64,000 nucleotides of DNA, taken from Sulfurimonas sp. HSL3-7. GTDB lineage: Bacteria > Campylobacterota > Campylobacteria > Campylobacterales > Sulfurimonadaceae. Positions within the stretch are counted from its first letter, which is position 1. Each line of letters starts with the position of its first letter. The DNA lies in contig NZ_CP147919.1 of the NCBI RefSeq assembly GCF_039645985.1, positions 372,001 to 436,000 on the forward strand. Reading direction: 5' to 3'. Both the position numbers and the translations under genes were made by a program. Shown here in pieces: positions 35,531-45,176 of this stretch. The notes under the pieces were generated by a model. That model was not told where the DNA came from. It worked only from the letters and a program-made list of their open reading frames with translations, and did not search any database.

Positions 35531-37188
35531 GCGTTAAAAGCGCGGTTAAGTGCACTGAAGAGCGCTTTGATCGTAGCCAATGTAATATCATTGTCTTTTC
35601 CGACACCGAAAAACGATTGCCCCTCTTTTGTTTCGATCTCGATATAGGCGACAGCCAATGCCGATGACTCTGCGCCCAATGAGTGCTCCGAGTAGGAGCG
35701 GATGATAAACTCATTAGGATAGTCTTTTAACAGCGCTTTACGGCAGGCATCAATAGGACCGTTGCCTTCGCTCTCCGCCTCGATCTCCTTGCCGTTATAG
35801 ACGTAGTTGAGCCTGCACCAGACGGATTCCTCTTTTGTCGATGCCGAACGTGACACAAATTTCAGGTGTGACGGCGGTCCGAAATAGGTACGTTCGAAGA
35901 TAGCTAAGATCTCGTCATTGCCGAGCTCTCTTGCCTCTCTGTCCGTCACCTCTTGTACGATCTTTCCTATTTCAGGATGCATCTTCTTCGGCAGCTGGTA
36001 ACCGAAACTGTCCTCCAGAATATAAGCGACCCCGCCTTTGCCCGACTGGGAGTTGATACGTATGATACTTTCGTAGCTGCGGCCCACATCTTCCGGATCG
36101 ATCGGAAGGTACGGCACTTCCCAGAAGGCGTCCTCTTTGATACGCTGGTAGGCCAGCCCTTTATTGATGGCATCCTGGTGCGAACCCGAGAAGGCGGTAT
36201 AGACCAACTCACCGACATAAGGGTGGCGCACATGGGTCTCGATAGCGGTACAGCGTTCAACGACGTCGATCACGGTATTGATATCGCTGAAATCCAGCCC
36301 CGTCTCGATCCCCTGTGTGTACATGTTCAATGCAAGGGTGATGATGTCGACGTTACCGGTACGCTCGCCGTTGGAGAGCAGTGTCCCCTCGACACGGTCC
36401 GCCCCGGCCAAAAGCGCCAGTTCGGTTGCCGCCACCGACGTTCCGCGGTCATTGTGGGTGTGCGTCGAGATCAGGACATGTTCACGGTTGTCCAAATGAC
36501 GGCTCATCCACTCTATCTGGTCCGCATAGACATTCGGTGTCGCCATCTCCACCGTTGCCGGCAGGTTGATGATGACTTTGCGCTCAGCGCCTATACCCCA
36601 GCGCGCGGTAACGGCATTACAGATCTCGGCTGCAAATTCCAGCTCGGTGCCGGTAAAGGATTCCGGTGAATACTCCAGCGCGATCTTGCCCGTATGATTC
36701 GCCTCGTACTTTTTAACCATGTCGACACCGGCCAGAGCCAGTTCGATGATCTCCTGTTGCTCTTTTTGAAAAACGATCTTGCGCTGTGCAATAGATGTTG
36801 AATTGTAGAGGTGCACAATCGCTGATTTGACACCCTCGAGCGCTTCAAACGTTCTGGCAATAAGATGCTCCCGCGCCTGAACAAGTACCTGGATGGTGAC
36901 ATCATCAGGGATAAGGTTGTCTTCGACCAGCTTGCGCAGAAAGTCAAATTCGACCTGAGAAGCGGACGGGAAACCGACTTCGATATGCTTAAATCCGAGT
37001 TTCAGCAGGAGGTTAAAGAGTTCAAGTTTTTGATCAAGGTTCATAGGTGTGACAAGAGCCTGGTTCCCGTCACGAAGGTCTACACTACACCAGATCGGTG
37101 CTTTGGTAATGGTGTTAGAGGGCCATTGTCTGTCTGGCAAATCTACCTGTGGGTACGGACGATATTTTCCGTTTGTATTCATAGTCAT
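35527..37188 (-). CDS. leuA: 2-isopropylmalate synthase, long form
   Basis: First committed step of leucine synthesis: acetyl-CoA plus 2-oxoisovalerate. The catalytic domain has VDLRDGNQALVTPM near residue 36, EVGFPSASQVEFDF, ISTHTHNDRGTSVAATELA (metal His pair) and SNGERTGNVD. The C-terminal 120 residues form the leucine-binding regulatory domain (VWCRLNYVYNGKEIEAES). Length of 553 fits the long LeuA subfamily. AGGA sits just upstream of ATG 37188; a second ATG two codons later is possible. A -10 box lies at 37249-37254. Confidence 0.95.
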   Translation of the reverse strand: MTMNTNGKYRPYPQVDLPDRQWPSNTITKAPIWCSVDLRDGNQALVTPMNLDQKLELFNLLLKLGFKHIEVGFPSASQVEFDFLRKLVEDNLIPDDVTIQVLVQAREHLIARTFEALEGVKSAIVHLYNSTSIAQRKIVFQKEQQEIIELALAGVDMVKKYEANHTGKIALEYSPESFTGTELEFAAEICNAVTARWGIGAERKVIINLPATVEMATPNVYADQIEWMSRHLDNREHVLISTHTHNDRGTSVAATELALLAGADRVEGTLLSNGERTGNVDIITLALNMYTQGIETGLDFSDINTVIDVVERCTAIETHVRHPYVGELVYTAFSGSHQDAINKGLAYQRIKEDAFWEVPYLPIDPEDVGRSYESIIRINSQSGKGGVAYILEDSFGYQLPKKMHPEIGKIVQEVTDREARELGNDEILAIFERTYFGPPSHLKFVSRSASTKEESVWCRLNYVYNGKEIEAESEGNGPIDACRKALLKDYPNEFIIRSYSEHSLGAESSALAVAYIEIETKEGQSFFGVGKDNDITLATIKALFSALNRAFNA

Positions 37189-37248
37189 AATGAATCCTGT
37201 TTACTTGAATTCCAACTACCATCCTGCTAAGAGGTAATCAGTGGCGCA

Positions 37249-37254
37249 ATTATA
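37249..37254 (-). promoter_or_regulatory. -10 box of leuA
   Basis: TATAAT on the minus strand, giving a leader of roughly 55 nt. No Leu-rich leader peptide was seen. Confidence 0.5.
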
Positions 37255-37428
37255 GCAAATAGAGGTATAAACGAACAAAAAGAGTGACAACGAAGAAAAA
37301 AATGAAGACCTTTTTAAGAGAAAATATCTTTTTTTACGTTTCATTATCATCACTGCCTCTCCTGCCGGTTTCATCTCTTTATCATGGATTAAATAGATAA
37401 CATAAGTGTCGACTAACGATAGCCCTCC

Positions 37429-37434
37429 TATAAT
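37429..37434 (+). promoter_or_regulatory. -10 box of the nitroreductase-pirin pair
   Basis: TATAAT 25 nt upstream of the ATG at 37460. Confidence 0.5.
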
Positions 37435-37459
37435 AGTGCTATTTGCGACAGGAAAAAAT

Positions 37460-37978
37460 ATGCGAACAAGCCAGTTTACCATCGATGAACAATTCTTAAA
37501 GCGTTTTTCTCCTAAAAAGTTCAAACAAAAAGCGATCGAAGATTATGATCTAAAAGCACTTATCGAGGCTGCTTCGAGCGCACCTTCATGTTTTAACGAA
37601 CAGCCCTGGGTATTTGTGCTGGGAACAAAAGAAGAGATGCTCTCTGTTCTGTCTGAAGCCAATGCTTCGTGGGCCAAAAATGCAGCAGAGATTATTCTTA
37701 TCTGTTCGCGTCCGCAATTTTCACGCAATCAAAAACCCAATCGTTGGCATGCCTATGATTGCGGTACGGCGATGGGGTATCTGATTCTCGAAGCGTTACG
37801 ACGAGATATCTATGCTCATCCTATGGGCGGGTTTAAGGCAGAAAAAGCGGTCGAGCTTTTTGAACTCAAAGAACTTCAGCCCCATGCGGCTGTCGCTCTG
37901 GGCTATCGTGATGAAGCCCATACGATGACGCCGCGTAAAGCGCTGGATGATATTATTATAGACAGGAGATCCGTATGA
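37460..37978 (+). CDS. Nitroreductase family protein
   Basis: FMN-dependent NAD(P)H oxidoreductase of the nitroreductase fold. Seen: RFSPKKFKQKAI, EAASSAPSCFNEQPWVFVL (FMN phosphate region), DCGTAMGYLILEAL and HPMGGFKAEKAVELF. At 172 residues it is a short member. The ATG at 37460 has AGGA upstream and is preferred over GTG 37406, which lies upstream of the -10 box. It overlaps the pirin gene by ATGA, so the pair is probably co-expressed, a common pairing in redox or stress responses. Confidence 0.85.
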   Translation: MRTSQFTIDEQFLKRFSPKKFKQKAIEDYDLKALIEAASSAPSCFNEQPWVFVLGTKEEMLSVLSEANASWAKNAAEIILICSRPQFSRNQKPNRWHAYDCGTAMGYLILEALRRDIYAHPMGGFKAEKAVELFELKELQPHAAVALGYRDEAHTMTPRKALDDIIIDRRSV

Positions 37979-38673
37979 TAAGGCATATTCCGTTTGCGTC
38001 GCTCTATTTTGCAGACCATGGATGGCTGAAAAGCCGTTTCCACTTTTCGTTTGCCGAATACCGCAATCCCGATAATATACACTATGGGCCGTTGCGTGTT
38101 ATGAACGATGATATTATCGAGGCCGGCAAGGGTTTTGGTACCCATCCGCACGAAAATATGGAGATCATCAGCTATGTGCTACGCGGTGCGTTGACCCATA
38201 AAGACAGTATGGGCAACAAAGAGAGCCTGGGCCGCGGCGGGGTTCAGTATATGAGTGCCGGCACCGGGGTGATGCATTCGGAGACGAATGAGGGCGGTGA
38301 GGCGGTGCATCTGATCCAGACATGGATAATCCCTGCCGAAAAAGGGCTGGAACCGCAATACGGCTCCAAAGTATTTGATAAAAATGCGCGTCACAACAGG
38401 TGGCTGCATCTGGCCGGACCGGAAGAGAGCGAAGCAGCAATCCACATCTATCAGGATGCCAATATGTATGTCAGCGAGATCGATGCGGGTCAAAGGCTCC
38501 CCTTTGCGTTGCAAAAGGGACGCCGGCTTTATCTGAAAGTGATGGAAGGCAGCGGCACTATAAACGGCACTGTGTTCGCGCCGGGTGATGCGGCGGAGGT
38601 GGAAGGCGAATCGGTTGTGGTTGAAGCGATCACGGATCTGCATCTGCTTCTCGTGGAGATGCGCACGGAGTAA
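37975..38673 (+). CDS. Pirin-like bicupin protein
   Basis: Pirin/YhaK family. The N-terminal cupin holds the metal-binding set: GFGTHPHENMEIISYVLRG (two His) and MSAGTGVMHSETNE (His, Glu). The C-terminal cupin begins near residue 150. Some members have quercetinase activity or act as redox-sensitive regulators. Length of 232 is typical. Confidence 0.9.
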   Translation: MIRHIPFASLYFADHGWLKSRFHFSFAEYRNPDNIHYGPLRVMNDDIIEAGKGFGTHPHENMEIISYVLRGALTHKDSMGNKESLGRGGVQYMSAGTGVMHSETNEGGEAVHLIQTWIIPAEKGLEPQYGSKVFDKNARHNRWLHLAGPEESEAAIHIYQDANMYVSEIDAGQRLPFALQKGRRLYLKVMEGSGTINGTVFAPGDAAEVEGESVVVEAITDLHLLLVEMRTE

Positions 38674-38682
38674 ACAGGTTTT

Positions 38683-39633
38683 TTAGTTAGGAAAAGGCTG
38701 TACTTCCAGGGTGAACTCCGCCCCGCGCTCGGTGTTGGCAACATAGAGCTGCCCGCTCATCTTCTGTGCGATCTGGGCGCTCATGTAGAGGCCGATGCCT
38801 GTACCTTCTTCTTTTGAGGTAAAGTTTGGTTTGAAGATGTCTTTGATGATCTCTTCGGGGATACCGCCGGCATTGTCTTCGATTTTCAAGATGACATTAC
38901 CGTTTTGCTGATGAAAGCGGATAAAGATAGCACGCTGCTTCCGCTCGCGCTCGACAAAGGCATCGCGTGCGTTTGTGATGATGTTTAAGATAAGGTGTTT
39001 GAACTCGTTTTCGATGCCGGTGATAATGATCTCTTTTTCGCTTTCGATATGGACTTCGATCAGATTGCGCATAAGTTCGTCTTTCATCAGGAGCATGACC
39101 GTCTGGATACAGCGTTTAAGGCCGAAGGGCTCCGGTTCTTTGTCGGGACGGAAGAAGGTGCGGAACTCCGTTAATGTCGAGATCATATGTTCGATCTGCT
39201 CGTCGACATCATGGGCAAGCGTATGGATATAGGCACTGTCAACGAGGCCGTCGTCAAAATCACTCTCTAACAGCTGTGTGTACATGCTCAAGGCGTTCAG
39301 CGGCTGTTTCCACTGGTGGGCGACGGCATCCATCATCTCACCCATCGCTGCCATCTTGGCCTGCTGCTGGAGTATCTTTTCGTTTCTCAGGTGGGCTTCT
39401 GTCTCCTGTTTGACGAGGTTGGTCAGTTCATATTTATAGCGTGTGAGCTCTTTTTCCTGACGCTGGAGTTTTTCATTGTAACGAGTGTTCTGGTCGACCA
39501 GCATCGTACGAAAACGGAGATCCTGCATATACTGTTTGGAGAGAAGCAGGACTTTTTGATGAATATCGGGATGGGCGTTTCTGCTAAGTTCAATAACAGT
39601 ATTAAGCAGTTCTCTGGTCTTCTCTTTTGTCAC
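38683..39633 (-). CDS. Soluble sensor histidine kinase
   Basis: No membrane segment. A helical N-terminal region with a long coiled coil (about 50-90) leads to the H-box AHQWKQPLNALSMY near residue 105, then the N-box LNIITNARDAF, G1 DNAGGIPEEI and G2 GTGIGLYMSAQ of the HATPase domain. The H-box type is common in Campylobacterota kinases with cytoplasmic sensing. No response regulator is adjacent, so its partner is elsewhere. Convergent with the pirin gene (9 nt between stops). Confidence 0.85.
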   Translation of the reverse strand: MTKEKTRELLNTVIELSRNAHPDIHQKVLLLSKQYMQDLRFRTMLVDQNTRYNEKLQRQEKELTRYKYELTNLVKQETEAHLRNEKILQQQAKMAAMGEMMDAVAHQWKQPLNALSMYTQLLESDFDDGLVDSAYIHTLAHDVDEQIEHMISTLTEFRTFFRPDKEPEPFGLKRCIQTVMLLMKDELMRNLIEVHIESEKEIIITGIENEFKHLILNIITNARDAFVERERKQRAIFIRFHQQNGNVILKIEDNAGGIPEEIIKDIFKPNFTSKEEGTGIGLYMSAQIAQKMSGQLYVANTERGAEFTLEVQPFPN

Positions 39634-39829
39634 CGTGCATCATCCCTAAAATCTGGTTCTAAGCGTCAATTTATTAGCCAATGTTATATCATGCTTTTTA
39701 TAAAACACCCCTGATAATGGGCATATTTTAAAGATATTGTGTGCGACGTTTACCTATTGACAAAAAAATTAAAAGGCTGCAGAAAGTAGGGAAGATATGG
39801 TTATGTGAAAAGGAAAAGGTCAGTGTTGC

Positions 39830-39851
39830 CAAAGAAGCAACAGCTTCTTTG
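39830..39851 (-). terminator. Stem-loop downstream of glnA
   Basis: CAAAGAAGC, a 4-nt loop, then GCTTCTTTG: a perfect 9-bp stem, 25 nt past the glnA stop on the minus strand. No following T-run. Confidence 0.5.
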
Positions 39852-39875
39852 ACCGGTATGGGAATTAAAGTGCTT

Positions 39876-41306
39876 CTAGCACTGATAGGTTGTTTTAAAC
39901 TCGTAAGCAGTCGGACGGCCTTCATCTGGCCATACATCACGCTCAAATCGGTAGTGCTGATACTCTTCGATGAAGTGATCTGTAAAGACCGGCTTAAGGA
40001 AGTCGTTGTCACGGATCAGAGACTCAAGTGAACCGCGTAGGGTGTGCGGCATTTGAGGAATACCTTTTTCACGGATCTCATCAAGAGAAAGTTCGAAAAG
40101 GTCTTCATCCATCGGACCGACCGGGATGTCTCTGTTTTTGATACCGTCAAGACCTGCCATCATCATTGCGGCAAATGCAAGGTATGGACAAGAAGAGCTG
40201 TCTGGGAAACGCATCTCGACGCGTGTCGCTTTTTCGCCGGCACCGTAAGGAATACGGCATGAAGCTGAACGGTTTTGAGACGAGTAAGTCAGGATGCTCG
40301 GCGCTTCAAAACCTGGAAGCAGACGTTTGTAAGAGTTTGTTGTCGGGTTTGTAAACGCCGCAACCGCTCTTGCATGTTTGAAGATACCGCCGATGTAGTT
40401 GATCGCCATCTCGCTTAGGTTGCCGTAGTTGCCTTCAGAATAGAAAAGGTTTTTGCCGTCTTTCCAAAGTGACTGGTGTACGTGCATACCGTTACCGTTA
40501 TCACCGTAAAGAGGTTTAGGCATGAAGGTCGCTGTTTTACCGTTCAGGTGCGCGATCATTTTGACGACATATTTGTATTTTTGAACATTGTCGGCTGCAC
40601 CGATGATGTCAGAGAAGACAACACCGATCTCGCCTTGACCCTGTGCCACTTCGTGGTGACCAAGTACGACTTCAAGACCGACCTGCTCAAGAATCAGCAT
40701 CATCTCGGCACGAAGATCGACCATGGAGTCAGTAGGCTGGACCGGGAAGTAACCGCCTTTTGTACCAGGACGGTGCCCTGTGTTGTACATATCTTTATAG
40801 TCGGTAGAAGAGTTCCATGCACCCTCTTCGGTATCGATTTTGTAGCCTGCTTCATTGATGTTATCAACAAATTTGACATCATCGAAGATAAAGAATTCAT
40901 TTTCCGGACCGAAATAGGCGGCATCAGCAATACCGATGCTGTCAGCATGGGCAAGTGCTTTTTTAGCAATAGAACGAGGGCATTTCTCATACAGCTCGCC
41001 TTTATAGATATCGTAAACATCACAGATGAGGATAATGGTCGGATCTGCAGTAAATGGATCAAGGAACGCTGTCGGGACATCCGCTTTTAAAAGCATGTCT
41101 GATTTGTTGATCGGCTGCCATGCATCGACTGATGAACCGTCAAACGGAAAACCGTTTTCAAGTATCTCTGTGGTAACTGCACTCATGCGGTAAGTAAGGT
41201 GGTGCCATGCCCCTTTGATATCTGTAAAACGAAGGTCTACAAATTGAACATCATTTTCTTCACAATAAGAAAAAAACTCTTCTACGTTATTTACGAATTT
41301 TCCCAT
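39876..41306 (-). CDS. glnA: Glutamine synthetase, type I
   Basis: Makes glutamine from glutamate and ammonia; dodecameric cytosolic enzyme. Seen: [33 protein letters not shown], and the [24 protein letters not shown] segment (read across residues 335-358). The position of the adenylylation tyrosine of the E. coli enzyme (KNLYDLPPEE) here reads [11 protein letters not shown], so Tyr is Phe and control by adenylylation is unlikely. The same loss is known in Helicobacter. AGGAGA precedes the ATG; a TATACT -10 lies at 41336-41341. Confidence 0.97.
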   Translation of the reverse strand: MGKFVNNVEEFFSYCEENDVQFVDLRFTDIKGAWHHLTYRMSAVTTEILENGFPFDGSSVDAWQPINKSDMLLKADVPTAFLDPFTADPTIILICDVYDIYKGELYEKCPRSIAKKALAHADSIGIADAAYFGPENEFFIFDDVKFVDNINEAGYKIDTEEGAWNSSTDYKDMYNTGHRPGTKGGYFPVQPTDSMVDLRAEMMLILEQVGLEVVLGHHEVAQGQGEIGVVFSDIIGAADNVQKYKYVVKMIAHLNGKTATFMPKPLYGDNGNGMHVHQSLWKDGKNLFYSEGNYGNLSEMAINYIGGIFKHARAVAAFTNPTTNSYKRLLPGFEAPSILTYSSQNRSASCRIPYGAGEKATRVEMRFPDSSSCPYLAFAAMMMAGLDGIKNRDIPVGPMDEDLFELSLDEIREKGIPQMPHTLRGSLESLIRDNDFLKPVFTDHFIEEYQHYRFERDVWPDEGRPTAYEFKTTYQC

Positions 41307-41335
41307 TTCTGTCTCCTGAGGTAAATATTGCTAGA

Positions 41336-41341
41336 AGTATA
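41336..41341 (-). promoter_or_regulatory. -10 box of glnA
   Basis: TATACT on the minus strand, 30 nt upstream of the start codon. No sigma-54 -24/-12 element was seen. Confidence 0.4.
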
Positions 41342-41452
41342 ACCCAATTAATTTGACACTTTACTGTAGGCGTTGCTTAAAAAATAACCAGTTGCAGTGG
41401 TGTTTCGATATGTAATCCGACCCCGTAAACGAAGAGAGATGTTCTCAGAGCA

Positions 41453-42232
41453 TCAAAATGGGTACATGGTCCGTTCACGGTCTCTGAAAACAGCACACTC
41501 TTTGTAGCCTATCGAACGGGCCAGGGCTTCCACCTCCTGACGGTAAAGCCCTACCTGCTCCGGGTTGTGGGCATCCGAACCGAAGGTGATCTTGATGCCA
41601 AGGTCGAAGGCCGCCTGCAATATCGACGGGGAAGGGTAGGGCTCGGCGCAGGGTTTACGGTAGCCTGCGACATTGAGCTCGAGGACCATGTCCGCCGCTT
41701 TGATCGCTTTTAAAGCGGGCATTGCCATCTCTAAAATATCTTTTTTCGGCATAAACTTAAAGACCTTGATAAGATCGATATGGCCGGCGATATCGAAAAG
41801 CCCGGTCTTTGCCATCTCTTCGACAAGGTCGAAATATTTCTGCCAGATCTGATCGATGTCTTCATTCTCATAACGGCCGATAAACTCGGGGTTGTCGAAT
41901 CCCCACTCGTTGATGAAGTGCACCGATCCGATCAGGAAGTCGACATCCGCCTTTAAGACGCGTTCATCCATGTGGCCCGGCAGGTAGTCCACCTCATAGC
42001 CGAAGAGGACCTCGATCTTGTCGGCATACTTCTGCTTTGCATCGATGACCCACTTCTTATAGAGTGCCATCTCTTCGAAGCTCATACGGTAGCCGGGATC
42101 GAAATCCATCGGTGCATGGTCGGAGAAACCTATGATATCGATACCGTATTCGATCGCTTTTTCAACATACTCATCAACGCTGCCTTCGGCGTGATTGCAA
42201 AGTGTGGTGTGGCTGTGCAGATCGATTTTCAT
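41453..42232 (-). CDS. PHP-family histidinol-phosphatase
   Basis: HisJ/HisK-type phosphatase for the penultimate histidine step. MKIDLHSHTTLCNHAEGS supplies the H-x-H metal site, GFSDHAP a second ligand group, GSVHF a third, DIAGHIDLIKVF a fourth and TFGSDAHNPEQVG the last D-x-H. Length of 259 fits. It is transcribed alone from a TATAAT box (42258-42263). PHP nuclease or phosphoesterase activity on other substrates cannot be excluded. Confidence 0.85.
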   Translation of the reverse strand: MKIDLHSHTTLCNHAEGSVDEYVEKAIEYGIDIIGFSDHAPMDFDPGYRMSFEEMALYKKWVIDAKQKYADKIEVLFGYEVDYLPGHMDERVLKADVDFLIGSVHFINEWGFDNPEFIGRYENEDIDQIWQKYFDLVEEMAKTGLFDIAGHIDLIKVFKFMPKKDILEMAMPALKAIKAADMVLELNVAGYRKPCAEPYPSPSILQAAFDLGIKITFGSDAHNPEQVGLYRQEVEALARSIGYKECAVFRDRERTMYPF

Positions 42233-42257
42233 GTCTTCTCCATAAACTAATGCCGTA

Positions 42258-42263
42258 ATTATA
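42258..42263 (-). promoter_or_regulatory. -10 box of the histidinol-phosphatase gene
   Basis: TATAAT on the minus strand, 26 nt upstream of the ATG at 42232; divergent from the U32 gene. Confidence 0.5.
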
Positions 42264-42352
42264 ATATAGATTAACTCTTTAAATCATCTTTGTTCAGCAT
42301 TGCGCTAAAATTACAATATTAATTTAATAAAAAGCACTTCTAAAGATGGAAA

Positions 42353-43654
42353 ATGTCTAAAACTAAAAAAGTCGAACTTCTCTCACCTGCAGGGAACCTG
42401 GAAAAACTTAAAATCGCTCTTGATTACGGGGCTGACGCCGTTTACGGCGGGGTGAGTCACTTCTCTCTGCGAATTCGTTCGGGTAAAGAATTTACCATGG
42501 ATGATTTTAAGGAGGGGATCGATTATGCCCATGAACGCGGCAAGAAGGTCTATGCAACCATTAACGGTTTCCCTTTCAATTCGCAGCTGAACCTGCTCAA
42601 AAAACATATAGAGAAGATGGCGGAGCTCGAACCCGATGCAATCATCGTAGCAACGCCGGGTGTCTTGAAGCTCTCCCAGGAGATCGCACCGCATATCCCC
42701 AAACACCTCTCGACGCAGGCGAACGTGATGAACGTGCTTGATGCCCAGATCTATCACGACATGGGGGCCAAGCGGATCATTGCGGCCAGGGAGATCTCGC
42801 TCCGCGATCTGACCGAGATCAAAAAAGAGCTGCCGGATCTTGAACTGGAGGTCTTTGTCCACGGTTCGATGTGTTTTGCCTACAGCGGCCGCTGTCTGAT
42901 CTCGACACTCCAAAGCGGGCGTGTGCCTAACCGCGGCTCCTGTGCCAACGACTGCCGCTTTCCGTATGAGATGTATGCCGCAAATCCTGAAACGGGAACA
43001 CTCTTCCGCCTTGAAGAGGACCCGGGGGTCGGCACCTACATCATGAACTCCAAAGACCTGAACCTGGCCTCACATATGAAAGAGATCCTCGATTCGGGCG
43101 CGGTGGACTCGGTCAAGATTGAAGGGCGTACAAAGACCGCCTATTATGCGGCAACGACAGCGAAGGCCTACCGTATGGCGATTGATGACTATTATGCCGA
43201 CGATTACCATCCGGAGCGTTATCAGCATGAGCTCAACTCCATGCAGAACCGCGGTTTTACCGATGCCTATCTCATTAACCGTCCTTTTGAAAAGCATGAC
43301 ACGCAGAGTTTGGACTTTACCATGCAGATGGGAACCCACCAGGTCAGCGGTATGGTGACGGAAGAGGGGAACCATTTCCTCTGCAAATACAAGACCTATC
43401 CGGGGGACAAGGTGGAGATCATGGCGCCGTTCGATGCCAAGATCGAAGAGGTCGACAATGAGATCGGAAATGTGACCAAAGAGGGTGATACTTACTACAT
43501 AACTTTTAAAAAGCTGATTGCGGAAAACGGCAAAGAGTGGGAGTCGGTCCACAGCGGCAACGTCAATCCGATCAGACTGCCGATCCAGCTGCCGCCGTAT
43601 TCTTTCCTGCGTATTCCGGCGACGGAAGAGATGACGCAGATCCCGAAAGTCTAA
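42353..43654 (+). CDS. U32 family protein, TrhP-like tRNA hydroxylation factor
   Basis: Contains the U32 signature EVFVHGSMCFAYSGRCLIS near residue 165, followed by GRVPNRGSCANDCRFPY whose cysteines likely bind an iron-sulfur cluster. The start VELLSPAGNLEKLKIALDYG is typical. Family members of this size (YegQ/TrhP) are now linked to prephenate-dependent 5-hydroxyuridine formation at tRNA position 34, despite the old peptidase name. The C-terminal barrel-like domain (about 340-425) is present. Confidence 0.85.
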   Translation: MSKTKKVELLSPAGNLEKLKIALDYGADAVYGGVSHFSLRIRSGKEFTMDDFKEGIDYAHERGKKVYATINGFPFNSQLNLLKKHIEKMAELEPDAIIVATPGVLKLSQEIAPHIPKHLSTQANVMNVLDAQIYHDMGAKRIIAAREISLRDLTEIKKELPDLELEVFVHGSMCFAYSGRCLISTLQSGRVPNRGSCANDCRFPYEMYAANPETGTLFRLEEDPGVGTYIMNSKDLNLASHMKEILDSGAVDSVKIEGRTKTAYYAATTAKAYRMAIDDYYADDYHPERYQHELNSMQNRGFTDAYLINRPFEKHDTQSLDFTMQMGTHQVSGMVTEEGNHFLCKYKTYPGDKVEIMAPFDAKIEEVDNEIGNVTKEGDTYYITFKKLIAENGKEWESVHSGNVNPIRLPIQLPPYSFLRIPATEEMTQIPKV

Positions 43655-43695
43655 AAAAGAGACAGGGTTAAAAGAAGCTGAAAAAGAAGTTAGAG

Positions 43696-43701
43696 TATAA
43701 T
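43696..43701 (+). promoter_or_regulatory. -10 box of purE
   Basis: TATAAT 48 nt upstream of the purE ATG. Confidence 0.5.
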
Positions 43702-43749
43702 CTCGGCATAAAAAACAGCGGCAGGTCAAGTTTGCCCATAAGGACAACA

Positions 43750-44247
43750 ATGAAATTCGTTTCAATCATCATCGGAAGTAAAAGTGATTATGAGATCATG
43801 AAGTCGTGTGCAGACACATTGGAAGCGTTTGGTGTTCACCACGAACTTATCATCTCTTCGGCACACCGTTCTCCGGAACGTACGAAAGAGTATGTCGCAG
43901 CAGCTGAGAAAAAAGGGGCGCAGGTCTTTATCGCGGCAGCCGGTATGGCGGCGCATCTGGCAGGCGTACTTGCGTCCAAAACGGTCAAACCGATCATCGG
44001 TGTACCGATGAGCGCTTCGGCACTGAGCGGCATCGATGCCCTTCTTTCGACAGTACAGATGCCTGCAGGCATGCCGGTTGCGACGGTCGCGATCGGCAAA
44101 GCGGGCGCGATCAACTCGGCCTACCTTGCGATGCAGATCCTGGCACTCAACGATGAGGATCTTTCGGTGAAGCTGAAAGAGGACCGTATCGCCAAAGCGA
44201 AAAAAGTCGAGATGGACTCTATGGAGATCGAGACGATCATCAAGTAA
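43750..44247 (+). CDS. purE: N5-carboxyaminoimidazole ribonucleotide mutase
   Basis: Purine synthesis, class I PurE: converts N5-CAIR to CAIR. IIIGSKSDYEIMKSCADTL, ISSAHRSPERT and IAAAGMAAHLAGVLASKT are diagnostic; VPMSASALSGIDALLSTVQMP spans residues 92-112. The ATG at 43750 has AAGGA upstream. 165 residues, normal. No purK adjacent. Confidence 0.95.
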   Translation: MKFVSIIIGSKSDYEIMKSCADTLEAFGVHHELIISSAHRSPERTKEYVAAAEKKGAQVFIAAAGMAAHLAGVLASKTVKPIIGVPMSASALSGIDALLSTVQMPAGMPVATVAIGKAGAINSAYLAMQILALNDEDLSVKLKEDRIAKAKKVEMDSMEIETIIK

Positions 44248-44318
44248 AACCCCCTTCTGCCAGCGGCTCAGTCTGCAGGCAGACCTCTCCCCCACTCAAA
44301 TAATCCCGGAGCCAGACC

Positions 44319-45176
44319 ATGAAGATCGAAAATGCCTGTGTTGAATGCATCCTTAATCAGAGCCGCCGTGTCACTGAAGCGATTAGAGCCGATGATGCCT
44401 TGAGCAGACGCATGCTTGCCCGCGTCGAAGCGTTGGGCAAGCACTTCGATTTTACGCAGTCGCCCCCGGAAGTTGCTTCCGATGTCTATGAACAGATGGC
44501 CCAAATGGCCGGTATGGAGGACCTCTACGGCGAACTGAAAGCGCACGCGACTGAAAAAGCCAGGACCTTTCTGCCTCAGCTTCATCAGGTGATCGAGGCA
44601 TCATCGGACAAGCTTTTGACGGCGATCAAGATCGCGGTGGCGGGCAATGTGATCGATCTGGCCGCTGAGGTGACCTTCGACCTGCACGAAGAGATGGAAA
44701 AGATCTTCGAGACCAACTTCGCCCACGACGACGTCGATCAGCTCGCCAAGGCGTTTGAAAAGGCTTCGACGCTCCTCTATATCGGCGACAATGTCGGCGA
44801 ACATATCTTTGACTACCTCTGCATCGAGACCCTGCAGCAGCTCTACCCGAAACTCGAGGTCTACTACATGGTACGAGGCAACCCGATCATCAATGACGTG
44901 ACGATGGCAGAGGCAAAAGAGGCGGGCTTTGACACGCTTTGCCATCTGGTCGACAGCGGGGTCAATACCCCCGGTTTTGCTTACGAGAGGGCCAATGGAG
45001 CAAGCCAAAAACTTTTTGACGAGGCCGACCTGGTGATCACTAAAGGGATGGGCAATTACGAGTGCCTTTCGCCTTCGCCGCGTCCGAACCTCTGTTATCT
45101 TCTAAAGGTGAAGTGCAATGTCGTTGCTGCTTCACTTGGCCAAAATGTGGGTGACATCATCTGTAAGATGAACTGA
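44319..45176 (+). CDS. DUF89 (ARMT1-like) damage-control phosphatase family protein
   Basis: N-terminal CVECILNQSRR (Cys pair), central LLYIGDNVGEHIFD with the metal-binding D-N, VRGNPIINDVTMAEA and DLVITKGMGNYECL are the DUF89 hallmarks. Members dephosphorylate damaged or side-product sugar phosphates with Mn or Ni. About 285 residues, the usual bacterial size. It starts 71 nt after purE. Confidence 0.85.
   Translation: MKIENACVECILNQSRRVTEAIRADDALSRRMLARVEALGKHFDFTQSPPEVASDVYEQMAQMAGMEDLYGELKAHATEKARTFLPQLHQVIEASSDKLLTAIKIAVAGNVIDLAAEVTFDLHEEMEKIFETNFAHDDVDQLAKAFEKASTLLYIGDNVGEHIFDYLCIETLQQLYPKLEVYYMVRGNPIINDVTMAEAKEAGFDTLCHLVDSGVNTPGFAYERANGASQKLFDEADLVITKGMGNYECLSPSPRPNLCYLLKVKCNVVAASLGQNVGDIICKMN

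Noticed and set aside
35953-36669. 238-codon plus-strand frame
   Set aside because: It is antisense to leuA within its conserved catalytic domain.
44245-44320. Terminator after purE
   Set aside because: The TCTGCC/GGCAGA arms enclose a long loop with no T-run.
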